Part shown: in pieces, positions 22,386 to 29,925 of the stretch | Layout: each line of letters starts with the position of its first letter | Numbering within the stretch: position 1 is the first letter of the stretch | Assembly: GCF_020740895.1 (NCBI RefSeq) | Contig: NZ_JAILXP010000014.1 | Coordinates: 1 to 40,296, forward strand | Length of the DNA: 40,296 nt | DNA from: Streptomyces sp. UNOB3_S3 | Lineage (GTDB): Bacteria; Actinomycetota; Actinomycetes; Streptomycetales; Streptomycetaceae | Reading direction: 5' to 3' | Notes under the pieces: generated by a model | Seen by the model: the letters and a program-made list of their open reading frames with translations, nothing else | Told to the model about the DNA's origin: nothing | Database searches by the model: none | Position numbers and translations under genes: made by a program

Positions 22386-22951
22386 GCGAGCTTCCTATCC
22401 GGCCGGACCGGCCGGCGGCAAACGATTATGCGGTCGTCTCGGTCGGCGCACCGCCGCCGCACGCCACCGCCTGCCGCCCCGCGTCCGTACCGGCGGCTTC
22501 GGCGGCACGCCCCGAATGGATTCGCCTGAGCGAGTCTCCACATTTTGCATGTGCACGGGCAAAAAATCGGAAATGACATTCCGCTTGCGTGGGCATTGTG
22601 AAGCCCGGGAAATGGGCGGTCGGGACGAAACCCGCCCTCCTGGCGGAGGCGAAAGAAATATCCTGACCGGGTGTCACATACGAACAGGAAACAGGATGTC
22701 GGCGAAAGATTGTCGATCGACAGCGTGCACCGGCGGACAGCAGCGGTCGCAATCCCTGGACTCCCGTTCGGACATTGCTTGCATCATCGCCCTGACCTGC
22801 AGGCTTGCATGGGTAATCGATTTGCATTACCACCCACGTTAAACGTCGCAAAGAGCCCGCGATCACCTGTATCTTCATGGCGAAGACGGGTGCGGCACAG
22901 ATTGGGATTTCCGCACCCGCATGCCACGACTCGCATAGGAAAGGAATCGGC
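22386..22951. other. 566-nt AT-richer intergenic region with four TTGCAT words
   Basis: This is the longest gene-free stretch and is visibly less GC-rich than its surroundings (for example gggcaaaaaatcggaaatga). The hexamer ttgcat occurs at 22545-22550, 22779-22784, 22805-22810 and 22822-22827, the last three within 49 bp. It lies between divergent genes. Open frames here lack ribosome sites and family features, so I annotate no gene. A regulatory role for the hexamers is possible but unproven. Confidence 0.5.
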
Positions 22952-23143
22952 ATGACCATCAAAAAGCACTCTTTCTGCGTATGGGATGTCAGGTTGTGTC
23001 TCGGACTGGTCCTGGTGGCCGTCGCCGTCATCTGGGCCGCAACGGCTTCGCTGCCGTTAACCGAGCTGCTCCCCCTGCTCGGCGTCGCGTCGGCGGGAAC
23101 CTGTGGGTCCTCGGTGCGTGTGCTGCGCGTTCGCCGTCACTGA
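22952..23143 (+). CDS. Small single-membrane-span protein with a TTA codon
   Basis: 63 residues from ATG 22952, preceded by aggaaagga at suitable distance. The start is basic (MTIKKHSFCVWDVRLC), the middle is one hydrophobic helix (LGLVLVAVAVIWAATASLPL) and the end is glycine-rich and basic (RVLRVRRH). Residue 36 is encoded by TTA (23057-23059), so translation should depend on the bldA tRNA. I do not recognise the family. The methyltransferase gene 200 nt downstream also has a TTA codon. Confidence 0.7.
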   Translation: MTIKKHSFCVWDVRLCLGLVLVAVAVIWAATASLPLTELLPLLGVASAGTCGSSVRVLRVRRH

Positions 23144-23190
23144 CGCACGGCCGGGTGGCAGGTGAGCGCCTGCCGCCCGGCGGACCGGCC

Positions 23191-23212
23191 GTGTGCACGC
23201 CGTGTGCACGCC
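23191..23212. repeat. 11-bp tandem repeat upstream of the methyltransferase
   Basis: gtgtgcacgcc occurs at 23191-23201 and 23202-23212. It is about 80 bp upstream of a tagcat (23290-23295) that could be the -10 box of the methyltransferase gene. Confidence 0.6.
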
Positions 23213-23346
23213 GCGTGAACCATCCCTCCCTGTTGGCGATTTCGCACCCTCGCTCGTTCGGGGGACTGGCTCCTGGGTGGCGTGCTCCCTAGCATGAGCA
23301 CTTCCGCCAGCTCAGGCATTCTCCGGCCAAGGCCGCAGGGGGAGAC

Positions 23347-24168
23347 ATGGCCAGTGAAGCCAAACCGTCCCACGCCATCGATGTGCACACACCGAGCGTG
23401 GCGCGCATGTACGACTGGTTACTCGGCGGCGTCGAGAACTACGCCTCGGATCGCCGGGCGTGCCAGGACCTGTTGAAGATCGCGCCGAGCACACAGGTCC
23501 TCGCCCGCAACAACCGTGCCTTCCTGCAGCGAGTGGTACGGGTCCTCGCCCGGGACTACGGGGTGGAGCAGTTCATCGATCACGGTTCCGGCCTCCCCAC
23601 CCAGGACAACGTCCACCAGATCGCCCAGCGCATCAACCCCGGCTGCCGGGTCGTCTACGTGGACAACGACCCCATCGTCCTGGCTCACGGCCGTACCACC
23701 CTGCAGGAGAACCAGAACACCGCCATCATCCAGGCGGACATGAGGGACACCGACAGCATCCTCGACCACGAGGAGACCCGCCGACTGATCGACTTCAAGC
23801 GTCCCGTGGCCGCCCTGTTCGTCTCCGTGCTGCACTGTCTGCCGGACACACGGGACGAGCGCGACCCCGCCGCGGTGATCAGGCGGGTCGCCTCGCGGCT
23901 GGGGCCGGGAAGCTTCATGGTCATCTGCCAGCTCGTCAGCGACGACGCCGGCGTGCGTGACGGAGTCACCCGGCTGATGGACGACTGCACAGGCGGCACC
24001 TGGGGCCGCGTCCGGGAACCGGACGAGGTCCGTGCCTACTTCAACGGCATGCGGACCCTGGAACCCGGCCTGGTGGACGTCATCGACTGGCGTCCGGACC
24101 ACCGGCCGCCGCTTCCCGAGCAGCGCGCCACCGACTGGGTCGAATGGGGAGGGGTCGCACGGCTCTGA
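23347..24168 (+). CDS. SAM-dependent methyltransferase, PF04672 family, with a TTA codon
   Basis: 273 residues from ATG 23347. The family start IDVHTPSVARMYDWLLGGVE and ENYASDRRACQDLL is clear. The SAM site is FIDHGSGLPTQDNVHQIAQR, with the acidic strand end in VVYVDNDPIVLAHGR; later motifs are ADMRDTDSILDH and PVAALFVSVLHCLPD. Substrates of this family are unknown; the genes are abundant in Streptomyces, often beside XRE/DUF397 regulators, as here. Residue 25 is a TTA codon (23419-23421), so full expression should require bldA. A 7-bp stem follows the stop. Confidence 0.92.
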   Translation: MASEAKPSHAIDVHTPSVARMYDWLLGGVENYASDRRACQDLLKIAPSTQVLARNNRAFLQRVVRVLARDYGVEQFIDHGSGLPTQDNVHQIAQRINPGCRVVYVDNDPIVLAHGRTTLQENQNTAIIQADMRDTDSILDHEETRRLIDFKRPVAALFVSVLHCLPDTRDERDPAAVIRRVASRLGPGSFMVICQLVSDDAGVRDGVTRLMDDCTGGTWGRVREPDEVRAYFNGMRTLEPGLVDVIDWRPDHRPPLPEQRATDWVEWGGVARL

Positions 24169-24188
24169 GCCGGCCTCTCCCGGCCGGC
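24169..24188. terminator. Hairpin after the methyltransferase gene
   Basis: gccggcc (24169-24175) and ggccggc (24182-24188) form a perfect 7-bp stem with a 6-nt loop starting right after the stop codon, in the convergent gap. No T-run. Confidence 0.55.
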
Positions 24189-24198
24189 CTCGGTCCCG

Positions 24199-24243
24199 GA
24201 CGCGCCCTCAGTCCCGCGTCCCGCAGACGCGCCCTCAGTCCCG
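24199..24243. repeat. 18-bp direct repeat overlapping the XRE gene stop
   Basis: gacgcgccctcagtcccg at 24199-24216 and again at 24226-24243. The second copy contains the stop codon and last codons of the XRE gene (stop at 24235-24237). It looks like duplication of that gene's end. Confidence 0.9.
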
Positions 24244-25155
24244 GATGCGGCGGCGGTACCGCTCCGCGGCCTCCGCCAGCAACCGGTTGCTCTTCTCGCG
24301 GGTGGCCGCCGCGTAACCCAGCTCGTTCAGCACGTGCCGGTACCGGTCGACCTCCTCCGGGCGGGTCCGGTACATCGCGTTGTCGATGTGCTCGACGTAG
24401 ACGAGCTCCGCGGGCCCGCCGTCGCCGAAACGCAGATGCGTGATCGGGTACGTCGGGGCCACATCGGCGCTGTACTCGAACTCCACGATCCTGATGTTGA
24501 CGTTCTGTACTTCCCCGGCGTGAAGCAGATACTTCAGCTGTTCGTACATCACCCTGGGCCCGCCCACGGGGCGACGCAGAACGCCTTCATCGAGCAACGC
24601 CACCACTCGGGGGAGATCGTTGTTCAGCATCAGCTGACGGCGCTTTCGCAGTTCCACCCGCTTCCGGATGCTCTCCTCCGAGGCGTCGGGCATCGCCGCC
24701 GTCACCAGCACACGAGCGTAATCGGCCGTCTGCAGCAGGCCGGGGACCACATGATTCTCATAGGTGTGGATCTCATCGGCCGAGTCCTCCAAAGCGATCA
24801 GTCGCTTGAGGAAGCCGGGCATGACGTCGCTGTACTGCTGCCACCATTCGTTGTGCTGTGCCTGGCGCAGCAAGGCTTCGATCTCTTGTATCTGCTCGGT
24901 GGTGGCGCCGTAGAACAGCGCGAGGTCCATGACGTCGCGCTCCTTCGGCGGGCTTTCCCCACGTTCCAGCCGGCTCACCTTCGACACCGACCCGCGGATG
25001 ACCGGCGCCGCGTCCTTGAGCCCCAGGCCCTGTTCCTGACGCAGGATCCGCAGCTGCGCCCCGAGCAGACGAGCGGCGGCCTCCCGCTTGGTACCCCGCT
25101 CCAAGGGGATGACGCGAGCGGGGGAAGGTTCGGCGGCTTTACGGACTGCGGACAT
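24235..25155 (-). CDS. XRE-family regulator with DUF5753 domain (Scr1 type)
   Basis: 306 residues from ATG 25155 (MSAVRKAAEPSPARVIPLER). The helix-turn-helix lies at about residues 28-75 (LGAQLRILRQEQGLGLKDAA, IRGSVSKVSRLERGESPPKE). From about residue 100 the DUF5753 domain follows: YENHVVPGLLQTADYARVLV, RVVALLDEGVLRRPVGGPRV, MYEQLKYLLHAGEVQNVNIR, VEHIDNAMYRTRPEEVDRYR. This layout pairs with small DUF397 proteins in antitoxin-like or morphogenetic control modules. The DUF397 gene is upstream here. A perfect inverted repeat just before the gene suggests autoregulation. Confidence 0.93.
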   Translation of the reverse strand: MSAVRKAAEPSPARVIPLERGTKREAAARLLGAQLRILRQEQGLGLKDAAPVIRGSVSKVSRLERGESPPKERDVMDLALFYGATTEQIQEIEALLRQAQHNEWWQQYSDVMPGFLKRLIALEDSADEIHTYENHVVPGLLQTADYARVLVTAAMPDASEESIRKRVELRKRRQLMLNNDLPRVVALLDEGVLRRPVGGPRVMYEQLKYLLHAGEVQNVNIRIVEFEYSADVAPTYPITHLRFGDGGPAELVYVEHIDNAMYRTRPEEVDRYRHVLNELGYAAATREKSNRLLAEAAERYRRRIRD

Positions 25156-25166
25156 CCAGACTCCCG

Positions 25167-25200
25167 CTGTAGGTCGTGGCAGCAAAGAACAGACCTACAG
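25167..25200. promoter_or_regulatory. 9-16-9 inverted repeat before the XRE gene
   Basis: ctgtaggtc (25167-25175) and gacctacag (25192-25200) are perfect inverted repeats directly upstream of the XRE start, in the gap to the DUF397 gene. This is a good candidate operator for XRE autoregulation. If transcribed it could also form a hairpin that reduces read-through from DUF397. Confidence 0.7.
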
Positions 25201-25254
25201 TGGAGCCTGAATGTCCGTCAGGCCAATCTATGGCCCGAATATCTCAGTACGTCA

Positions 25255-25488
25255 TTAAGCGGTCATGTGATCGAACTCGGAGTTCTTGGCGCCGGTGAGA
25301 AACGCCTCCATCTCCTCGCGCGTGTACACCAGCGCCGGCCCTTCGGGATGCCGGGAGTTGCGCACGGCGACCGCTCCCCCGGCCAGCTTCGCCAGCTCCA
25401 CGCAGTTCCCCTGCCCCACGCTGGCCCGGCTCTTGACCCATGTCACTCCGGTGATTTCGCGGGCAGACACACCATTCTCGAACGTCAC
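25255..25488 (-). CDS. DUF397 domain protein
   Basis: 77 residues from GTG 25488 (VTFENGVSAREITGVTWVKS). The DUF397 hallmarks are present: TWVKSRASVGQGNCVELAKL, VAVRNSRHPEGPALVYTREE and MEAFLTGAKNSEFDH. These proteins work with XRE/DUF5753 partners in actinobacteria. It lies 99 nt upstream of the XRE gene on the same strand; the more common order is regulator first. The frame is open to 25545, but that extension is not family-like. Confidence 0.92.
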   Translation of the reverse strand: MTFENGVSAREITGVTWVKSRASVGQGNCVELAKLAGGAVAVRNSRHPEGPALVYTREEMEAFLTGAKNSEFDHMTA

Positions 25489-25712
25489 GCAGCCCCACCC
25501 TTTCTCGTGATCGACAGCCCCGCGGCGACCGGCCACCGGCGGCATGGACCGACGGCGGCAAGATCGTATTTTCCCGTATGCAATTGCACGCCGGGGCGAT
25601 TGATGAGAATGCTAGGTCAGAGCCTTGGAGGCATGGCGTCCCCCAAAAGTGTGTGACTATCCGACGATCGGGCAGGGCAAGCGCTCCGGTGACCGCGGTG
25701 GACCCGCCTTCG

Positions 25713-26135
25713 TCAGCGGACGAACTTCCAGGTGAGGCCCTGGACCACGCCCTTGTCGAGTGGCGCCAGCTTCTGGAAGGCCGGCTGGCTGAGGTCGATG
25801 TGGTTCCGGTCGCACGAGAGGCACTTGTCCTTGACCGGCACTCTGATGGTCTTGCCGTTGTAGGTGACCTCCACGGATATGCCCTTGCAGAGCGGGTCGT
25901 TGTTGGGGTTGCCGGACGTCCACCACGCGGCCGAGACGGCGACCAGGTTCTGGGAGGTCGCGTCGATGGGCGTGCCGCAGGCGCCGTAGCCCTTGTCGGT
26001 GTAGTAGGTCGCCTTGCCCGTCACGGGCTTGCCGATCGGGACGTCCGCCGCCGCCGGTCCCGCACTGAGCGCGATACCGGTGGCCGTGGCCGCCAGGACG
26101 GTCGCCGCATAGCGGGCACGCTTGAATTCACGCAT
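25713..26135 (-). CDS. Secreted cysteine/serine endopeptidase (papain-type) inhibitor
   Basis: 140 residues from ATG 26135. A Sec signal (MREFKRARYAATVLAATATG, then IALSAGPAAA, cleavage near AAADVP) precedes a double-psi beta-barrel domain: GKATYYTDKGYGACGTPIDA, LVAVSAAWWTSG, VEVTYNGKTIRVPVKDKCLS, CDRNHIDLSQPAFQKLAPLD, KGVVQGLTWKFVR. The pattern and length match Streptomyces papain inhibitors and the related barwin/expansin-like fold. It should act outside the cell against cysteine and serine proteases. It is divergent from the chitinase, sharing a 262-nt promoter region. Confidence 0.9.
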   Translation of the reverse strand: MREFKRARYAATVLAATATGIALSAGPAAADVPIGKPVTGKATYYTDKGYGACGTPIDATSQNLVAVSAAWWTSGNPNNDPLCKGISVEVTYNGKTIRVPVKDKCLSCDRNHIDLSQPAFQKLAPLDKGVVQGLTWKFVR

Positions 26136-26397
26136 GGATCTCTCCTTGTTTCAAGGGCCATTCGGGCAGGCTCTTCGCCGGCATATGGTTGCCATGCTCC
26201 TCACGGCCCTCGCAACCCCCCGCCGCCGCAATTGTCCTGAAGTCATGGGTAAATGAGTCGGGTTGGGCCGGTGGCGATGCGTGCTGTTGACATCAATCTC
26301 GCATGGTTATTCACTTCGCGTTGGCGAGAGATCCCCGTAGGCCGCTGCGGCCCTGATTCGCCGTCAGCGATTCGCTCGATCCCCACTAGGAGCCATC

Positions 26398-27285
26398 GTG
26401 AGAAGAAGCCGCCTCGCGGCCCTGTTGCTGGGTCTGCTGACCCTGGTCGGCATGGTCGTCCTCGTCCCCGCCTCAACGGCGGGCGCCGCCGGCGCCTGTG
26501 ACAACGCGCCGAACTGGACCGCGGGAACCTGGTACACGACGGGCACGGTCGTCCGGTACACCGACGGCCGGTACTACGTCGCCGAGCACGACAATCCCGG
26601 ATACGACCCGGTCATCAGCACGTGGTACTGGGACCCGTACACCTGCCAGGGCGGCGGCAACCCCGGCGCCTTCCCGGTGAGCGAGGCCCAGTTCAACCAG
26701 ATGTTCCCGAGGCGGAACGCCTTCTACACCTACAGCGGGCTCGTCGCCGCGCTGAGCGCGTACCCCGGTTTCGCCGGCACCGGAAGCAAGACGGTCAGGC
26801 AGCAGGAGGCCGCCGCCTTCCTCGCCAATGTCGACCACGAGACCGGCGGGCTGGTCTATGTCGTCGAGCAGAACACGGCCAACTACCCCCACTATTGCGA
26901 CCACGGCCAGCCCTATGGCTGCCCGGCCGGCCAGAGCGCGTACTACGGCCGGGGACCGCTCCAGCTCAGCTGGAACTTCAACTACAAGGCGGCGGGTGAC
27001 GCCCTCGGTATCAACCTGCTCAACAATCCGTCGCTCGTTCAGACCGACGCGGCCGTCTCCTGGAAGACCGCGCTGTGGTACTGGAACACCCAGCGCGGCC
27101 CCGGCACCATGACCCCGCACGACGCCATGGTGAACAGCCGTGGATTCGGGGAGACGATCCGCAGCATCAACGGGTCCCTGGAATGCAATGGCGGCAATCC
27201 CGGCCAGGTCCAGAGCCGGGTGTCGAGCTATCAGCGATTCACCTCGGTCCTCGGCGTGGCACCGGGTGGCAACCTGTACTGCTGA
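26398..27285 (+). CDS. Secreted family 19 chitinase with CBM5/12 domain
   Basis: 295 residues from GTG 26398. Signal peptide VRRSRLAALLLGLLTLVGMV with cleavage near AGAAGA. Residues about 35-80 are a CBM5/12 chitin-binding module (NWTAGTWYTTGTVVRYTDGR, YYVAEHDNPGYDP, WYWDPYTC). From about 95 on the GH19 domain follows: VSEAQFNQMFPRRNAFYTYS, catalytic Glu in ANVDHETGGLVYVVEQN, and YYGRGPLQLSWNFNYKAAGD. It matches the small actinobacterial ChiC type, which hydrolyses chitin and attacks fungal walls. No classical 12-bp chitinase direct repeats are seen upstream; a ttgaca at 26287-26292 is a possible -35. Confidence 0.95.
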   Translation: MRRSRLAALLLGLLTLVGMVVLVPASTAGAAGACDNAPNWTAGTWYTTGTVVRYTDGRYYVAEHDNPGYDPVISTWYWDPYTCQGGGNPGAFPVSEAQFNQMFPRRNAFYTYSGLVAALSAYPGFAGTGSKTVRQQEAAAFLANVDHETGGLVYVVEQNTANYPHYCDHGQPYGCPAGQSAYYGRGPLQLSWNFNYKAAGDALGINLLNNPSLVQTDAAVSWKTALWYWNTQRGPGTMTPHDAMVNSRGFGETIRSINGSLECNGGNPGQVQSRVSSYQRFTSVLGVAPGGNLYC

Positions 27286-27300
27286 CGCGGGGCGGGTCCG

Positions 27301-27334
27301 GCGGGTGGCGGCGTTCGCGCCGCCACCCGCTTTT
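27301..27334. terminator. Strong rho-independent terminator after the chitinase
   Basis: gcgggtggcggcg (27301-27313), loop ttcg, cgccgccacccgc (27318-27330), then tttt. The perfect 13-bp stem with a UUCG tetraloop and T-run lies between the convergent chitinase and esterase stops. Confidence 0.95.
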
Positions 27335-27348
27335 CCCCGGCGGACGGT

Positions 27349-28533
27349 TCAGATTTCCCTGACGAAGACGATGGCGTCGATCCGGTCGGTGGTGTCCGGG
27401 TCGAGGGGCGCGTAGGTGTGGTCGGCGGGGACACGGCGGGCCGGCGTCTCGCCGAGGGCCTCGGTGAGCCGGCCCGGGTCGATGACGGCACGGGCGTGGG
27501 GAAGGGCCGACAACATCCCTTCGAGGGAGCCGGGGTGGGGGACGTCGGAGCCGCGTGTGCCGAAGGTGGAGGCGGCGAAGGCGTAATCGTCGCCCAGCCG
27601 GGTGCTCATGACGGCACCCGCGCTCCACCACTCGAGCGGCAGGCCGGCGAACCGTACCCGGCTCTTGTCGCGTTGAAGATGGCCGTTGTGGGCGAAGGCG
27701 AGGGTGGGGCCGCGACGGGCCTCGCGGCGGACGACGGCGTCGAGGTTGTCGGCCATCATCGTGGCGCGCAGCGCCATGATCGTGCCGAGGCGGGTGGGCG
27801 CGGTGTCGGCCAGGCCGGCGTGGTAGCGCAGCAGTCCGGTGGCAGTGCGGGCGCGCAGGCCGGCGTGCCAGAAGTCGTCGGGGGACGTGACGGCCGTCAG
27901 GTGGGGGGCGTGCGAGGTGAGCATTGCGCGGAGGTCGTCGGCGATCAGGCGCAGTCGCCCGGCCTCGGGGGTACGGCCGACGGACCGGGCGGCATCCATG
28001 AGGGCGTCCGGGCAGGCCCAGCGTTCGTCCGGGCCGAGGAGGCCGGTCAGGGACTCGCGGCTCCAGGGCAGGTCGAGGTGAGCTGCCAGGTAGTCGTGCA
28101 GCGCCGTCAGGGCCGGGCCGGGGCTCGCGGCGCCCGTCATCTCCAGGGGGCCGTCGAAGCCGTAGAAGCGGAGCCGCTCGTGGGCGGGGCGGCGCTCGTT
28201 GTGGGCGCGCATCCAGCGCAGGAGCTCGCGGTTGGCGGCCGAGGCGCCGAAGCCGTGGCTGAGGCCCCGGTCCAGCGCGTCGTCGAGGGTCCCGGTGCCG
28301 TGGGTGACGTACGCGTCCGCGATCAGGGCCGACAGGCAGTCGCTTTCCAGGGCGATCGAGCGGTAGCCCTCGTGCTCGACGAGGTGGCGGAAGAGTTCGT
28401 TGCGCAGTTCGGGGAAGGCTTCGACGCCGTGCGTGGGCTCGCCGAGGCCGAGCAGGCGGGGGGCGGAGGACAGGAGCGCGGTGAGGGCGTCGCCGGTGAA
28501 CGGGCGGACGACGCCCTGGGTCGGGGCTGTCAT
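27349..28533 (-). CDS. Erythromycin esterase family protein
   Basis: 394 residues from ATG 28533 (MTAPTQGVVRPFTGDALTAL). Family motifs: LLGLGEPTHGVEAFPELRNE with the key Glu/His pair, GYRSIALESDCLSALIADAY, the second conserved region ELLRWMRAHN/RLRFYGFDGPLEM, and FAHNGHLQRDKSRVRFAGLP. Ere enzymes hydrolyse the macrolide lactone, but most chromosomal homologues have unknown substrates, so resistance should not be assumed. The gene is divergent from a double-MerR regulator, and a perfect dyad (28537-28554) lies right at its start, so it is probably controlled by that regulator. Confidence 0.92.
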   Translation of the reverse strand: MTAPTQGVVRPFTGDALTALLSSAPRLLGLGEPTHGVEAFPELRNELFRHLVEHEGYRSIALESDCLSALIADAYVTHGTGTLDDALDRGLSHGFGASAANRELLRWMRAHNERRPAHERLRFYGFDGPLEMTGAASPGPALTALHDYLAAHLDLPWSRESLTGLLGPDERWACPDALMDAARSVGRTPEAGRLRLIADDLRAMLTSHAPHLTAVTSPDDFWHAGLRARTATGLLRYHAGLADTAPTRLGTIMALRATMMADNLDAVVRREARRGPTLAFAHNGHLQRDKSRVRFAGLPLEWWSAGAVMSTRLGDDYAFAASTFGTRGSDVPHPGSLEGMLSALPHARAVIDPGRLTEALGETPARRVPADHTYAPLDPDTTDRIDAIVFVREI

Positions 28534-28536
28534 GCC

Positions 28537-28554
28537 TTCAACGGTATCGTTGAA
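28537..28554. promoter_or_regulatory. 7-4-7 dyad between esterase and MerR genes
   Basis: ttcaacg (28537-28543), gtat, cgttgaa (28548-28554): a perfect inverted repeat 3 nt from the esterase start in the 78-nt divergent promoter. It is a good candidate binding site for the adjacent MerR-type protein. Confidence 0.7.
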
Positions 28555-28611
28555 CATTCGGTGTAAACTTTTTCGGCACTTTCCTGCTGTCCATAGGGGC
28601 GAACCTTCAAA

Positions 28612-29325
28612 ATGCGGTTGCGGCCGATCGATCTGGCGCGTGAGCACGGCCTGTCCACGCAGGCGGTGCGCAACTACGAGGAGGCGGGTTTCCTGCCGCC
28701 GGCCGAGCGCTCGCCGAGCGGCTATCGCGTCTACGCTCCGCGCCATGCGGCGGCGCTGCGGACATTCCTCGCGTTGATCCCCGCGTACGGCCATGCGGCC
28801 GCCGGGGCGATCATGCGGGCCGTGAACGGCGGCGAGGTCGAGGAGGCGCTGCGGCTGATCGACGCCGGCCACGCGCGGCTGGCCGAGGACCGGAGCACGC
28901 TGGAGGCCGTGGAAGCGGCGCTGCGCGACCTGGAACCGCCGAGTAAGCCGGATCCGGAACCGAATCCGGAATCGGAGCCGGAGCCGGGGGTGACGTTCAT
29001 CGGGCCGCTGGCCGACAGGCTCGGCATCCGGCCGGCGACATTGCGCGCGTGGGAGCGGGCCGGTCTGATCGTGCCCCTGCGGGATCCGCGCACCGGCTAT
29101 CGCCTCTATACGTCCGCCGACGTTCGTGACGTGCTCCTGGCCCACCAGTTGCGGCGGGGCGGGCACGGGCTGGAGCGGATCGCGCGGGTGCTGGAGCAGG
29201 TGCGGACGGCGGGCGGGCCGGAACCGCTGAGGGCGACGCTGCGGGAATGGCGCGACCGGCTGACGGCGCGGGGCCTGGCGATGCTGGCGGGCGCGGCCGC
29301 GCTCGACGCCTATCTCACCACCTGA
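28612..29325 (+). CDS. TioE-type regulator with two MerR DNA-binding domains
   Basis: 237 residues from ATG 28612. Domain 1 (residues 1-70): MRLRPIDLAREHGLSTQAVR, NYEEAGFLPPAERSPSGYRV, YAPRHAAALRTFLALIPAYG. A linker with repeated PEP/PNPESEPEP follows (about 110-125). Domain 2 (about 127-190): GPLADRLGIRPATLRAWERA, GLIVPLRDPRTGYRLYTSAD, VRDVLLAHQLRRGGHGLERI. Both helix-turn-helix units look intact, so one chain could bind a full dyad. The layout matches the TioE family of actinobacteria. It is divergent from the erythromycin esterase-type gene, its likely target. Confidence 0.93.
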   Translation: MRLRPIDLAREHGLSTQAVRNYEEAGFLPPAERSPSGYRVYAPRHAAALRTFLALIPAYGHAAAGAIMRAVNGGEVEEALRLIDAGHARLAEDRSTLEAVEAALRDLEPPSKPDPEPNPESEPEPGVTFIGPLADRLGIRPATLRAWERAGLIVPLRDPRTGYRLYTSADVRDVLLAHQLRRGGHGLERIARVLEQVRTAGGPEPLRATLREWRDRLTARGLAMLAGAAALDAYLTT

Positions 29326-29472
29326 CTCCGGGCTTAAGGGCTGGCCGGAGGGGTCGAGGAGGACGGTCCAGTGGGTGCCGCCAATGTGGAAGACGAAGGC
29401 GGTCTCCTCGCCGTTCTCGCCGGGGAAGGTATGGGAGAGGTTCCTTCCGTGCAGGTCGGTGGGCCGGTGGGT
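29326..29472. other. Unassigned remnant between MerR and F420 reductase pseudogene
   Basis: The minus strand can be read as DLHGRNLSHTFPGENGEETA, then FVFHIGGTHWTVLLDPSGQP, which looks like the end of a small soluble protein. There is no start or complete frame, and I could not name the family. It is probably a gene scrap. Confidence 0.35.
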
Positions 29473-29925
29473 TCAGCGGACGACTTTGATGCCGAAGCGG
29501 GTGCCGAAGCCGAGGGCCAGGCCGATGGCGAGGTGCATGTGGGCGTACATCTCCATGCCGCGGGCGGTGACCAGGGGGCCGAGGTCGAGGATGTCGTTCC
29601 AGCCATAGGTCTTCAGCAGGTCGGTGACCTGCTGCTTGGCGTCGGTGTCGTCGCCCGCGACGAACATGGTGTGCTCGCCGCCGCCGATGGCCTTGGGGGC
29701 GGTGACGGTCTCCTGTTCCTGGGTGACGAAGGCCTTGACGACCTTCGTGCCGGGCAGGGCGCGCCGGATCTGCTCGCCGAGGCTGTCGCTGTGACCAGGC
29801 CGTCGGACGCGGCCGCGGCGTCGCCGAAGGTGTGCAGCTGGATGCCGGGGTGCTGGGCGAGGAAATCCTTGAACGGCGGCGTGCCCATGGGGTCGGGTTC
29901 GGTGCGGGCGAGGGGTGTCCTATAA
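29473..29925 (-). pseudogene. NADPH-dependent F420 reductase-type gene, internally deleted
   Basis: Two parts of one protein are visible in different frames. The first (about 29925-29800) reads LARTEPDPMGTPPFKDFLAQ and HPGIQLHTFGDAAAASDGLV, which follows the Rossmann motif in this family. The second (about 29795-29473) reads DSLGEQIRRALPGTKVVKAF, EHTMFVAGDDTDAKQQVTDL, LKTYGWNDILDLGPLVTARG and ends GFGTRFGIKVVR. The nucleotide-binding N-terminus and a central segment of roughly 45-50 residues are missing, and the frame changes at the join. The family oxidises or reduces coenzyme F420 or similar substrates with NADPH; this copy cannot work. Confidence 0.85.

Noticed and set aside
22671..22955. 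Plus-strand frame of 94 codons ahead of the small membrane protein
   Set aside because: No ribosome site, no family features, and it overlaps the start of the better-supported gene at 22952.
26240..26397. Search for the 12-bp direct repeats typical of Streptomyces chitinase promoters
   Set aside because: No TGGTCTAGACCA-like pair found; only a possible ttgaca.
27349..29166. Erythromycin esterase frame extended far upstream
   Set aside because: The extension runs antisense through the MerR gene; esterase homology begins at ATG 28533 next to the dyad.
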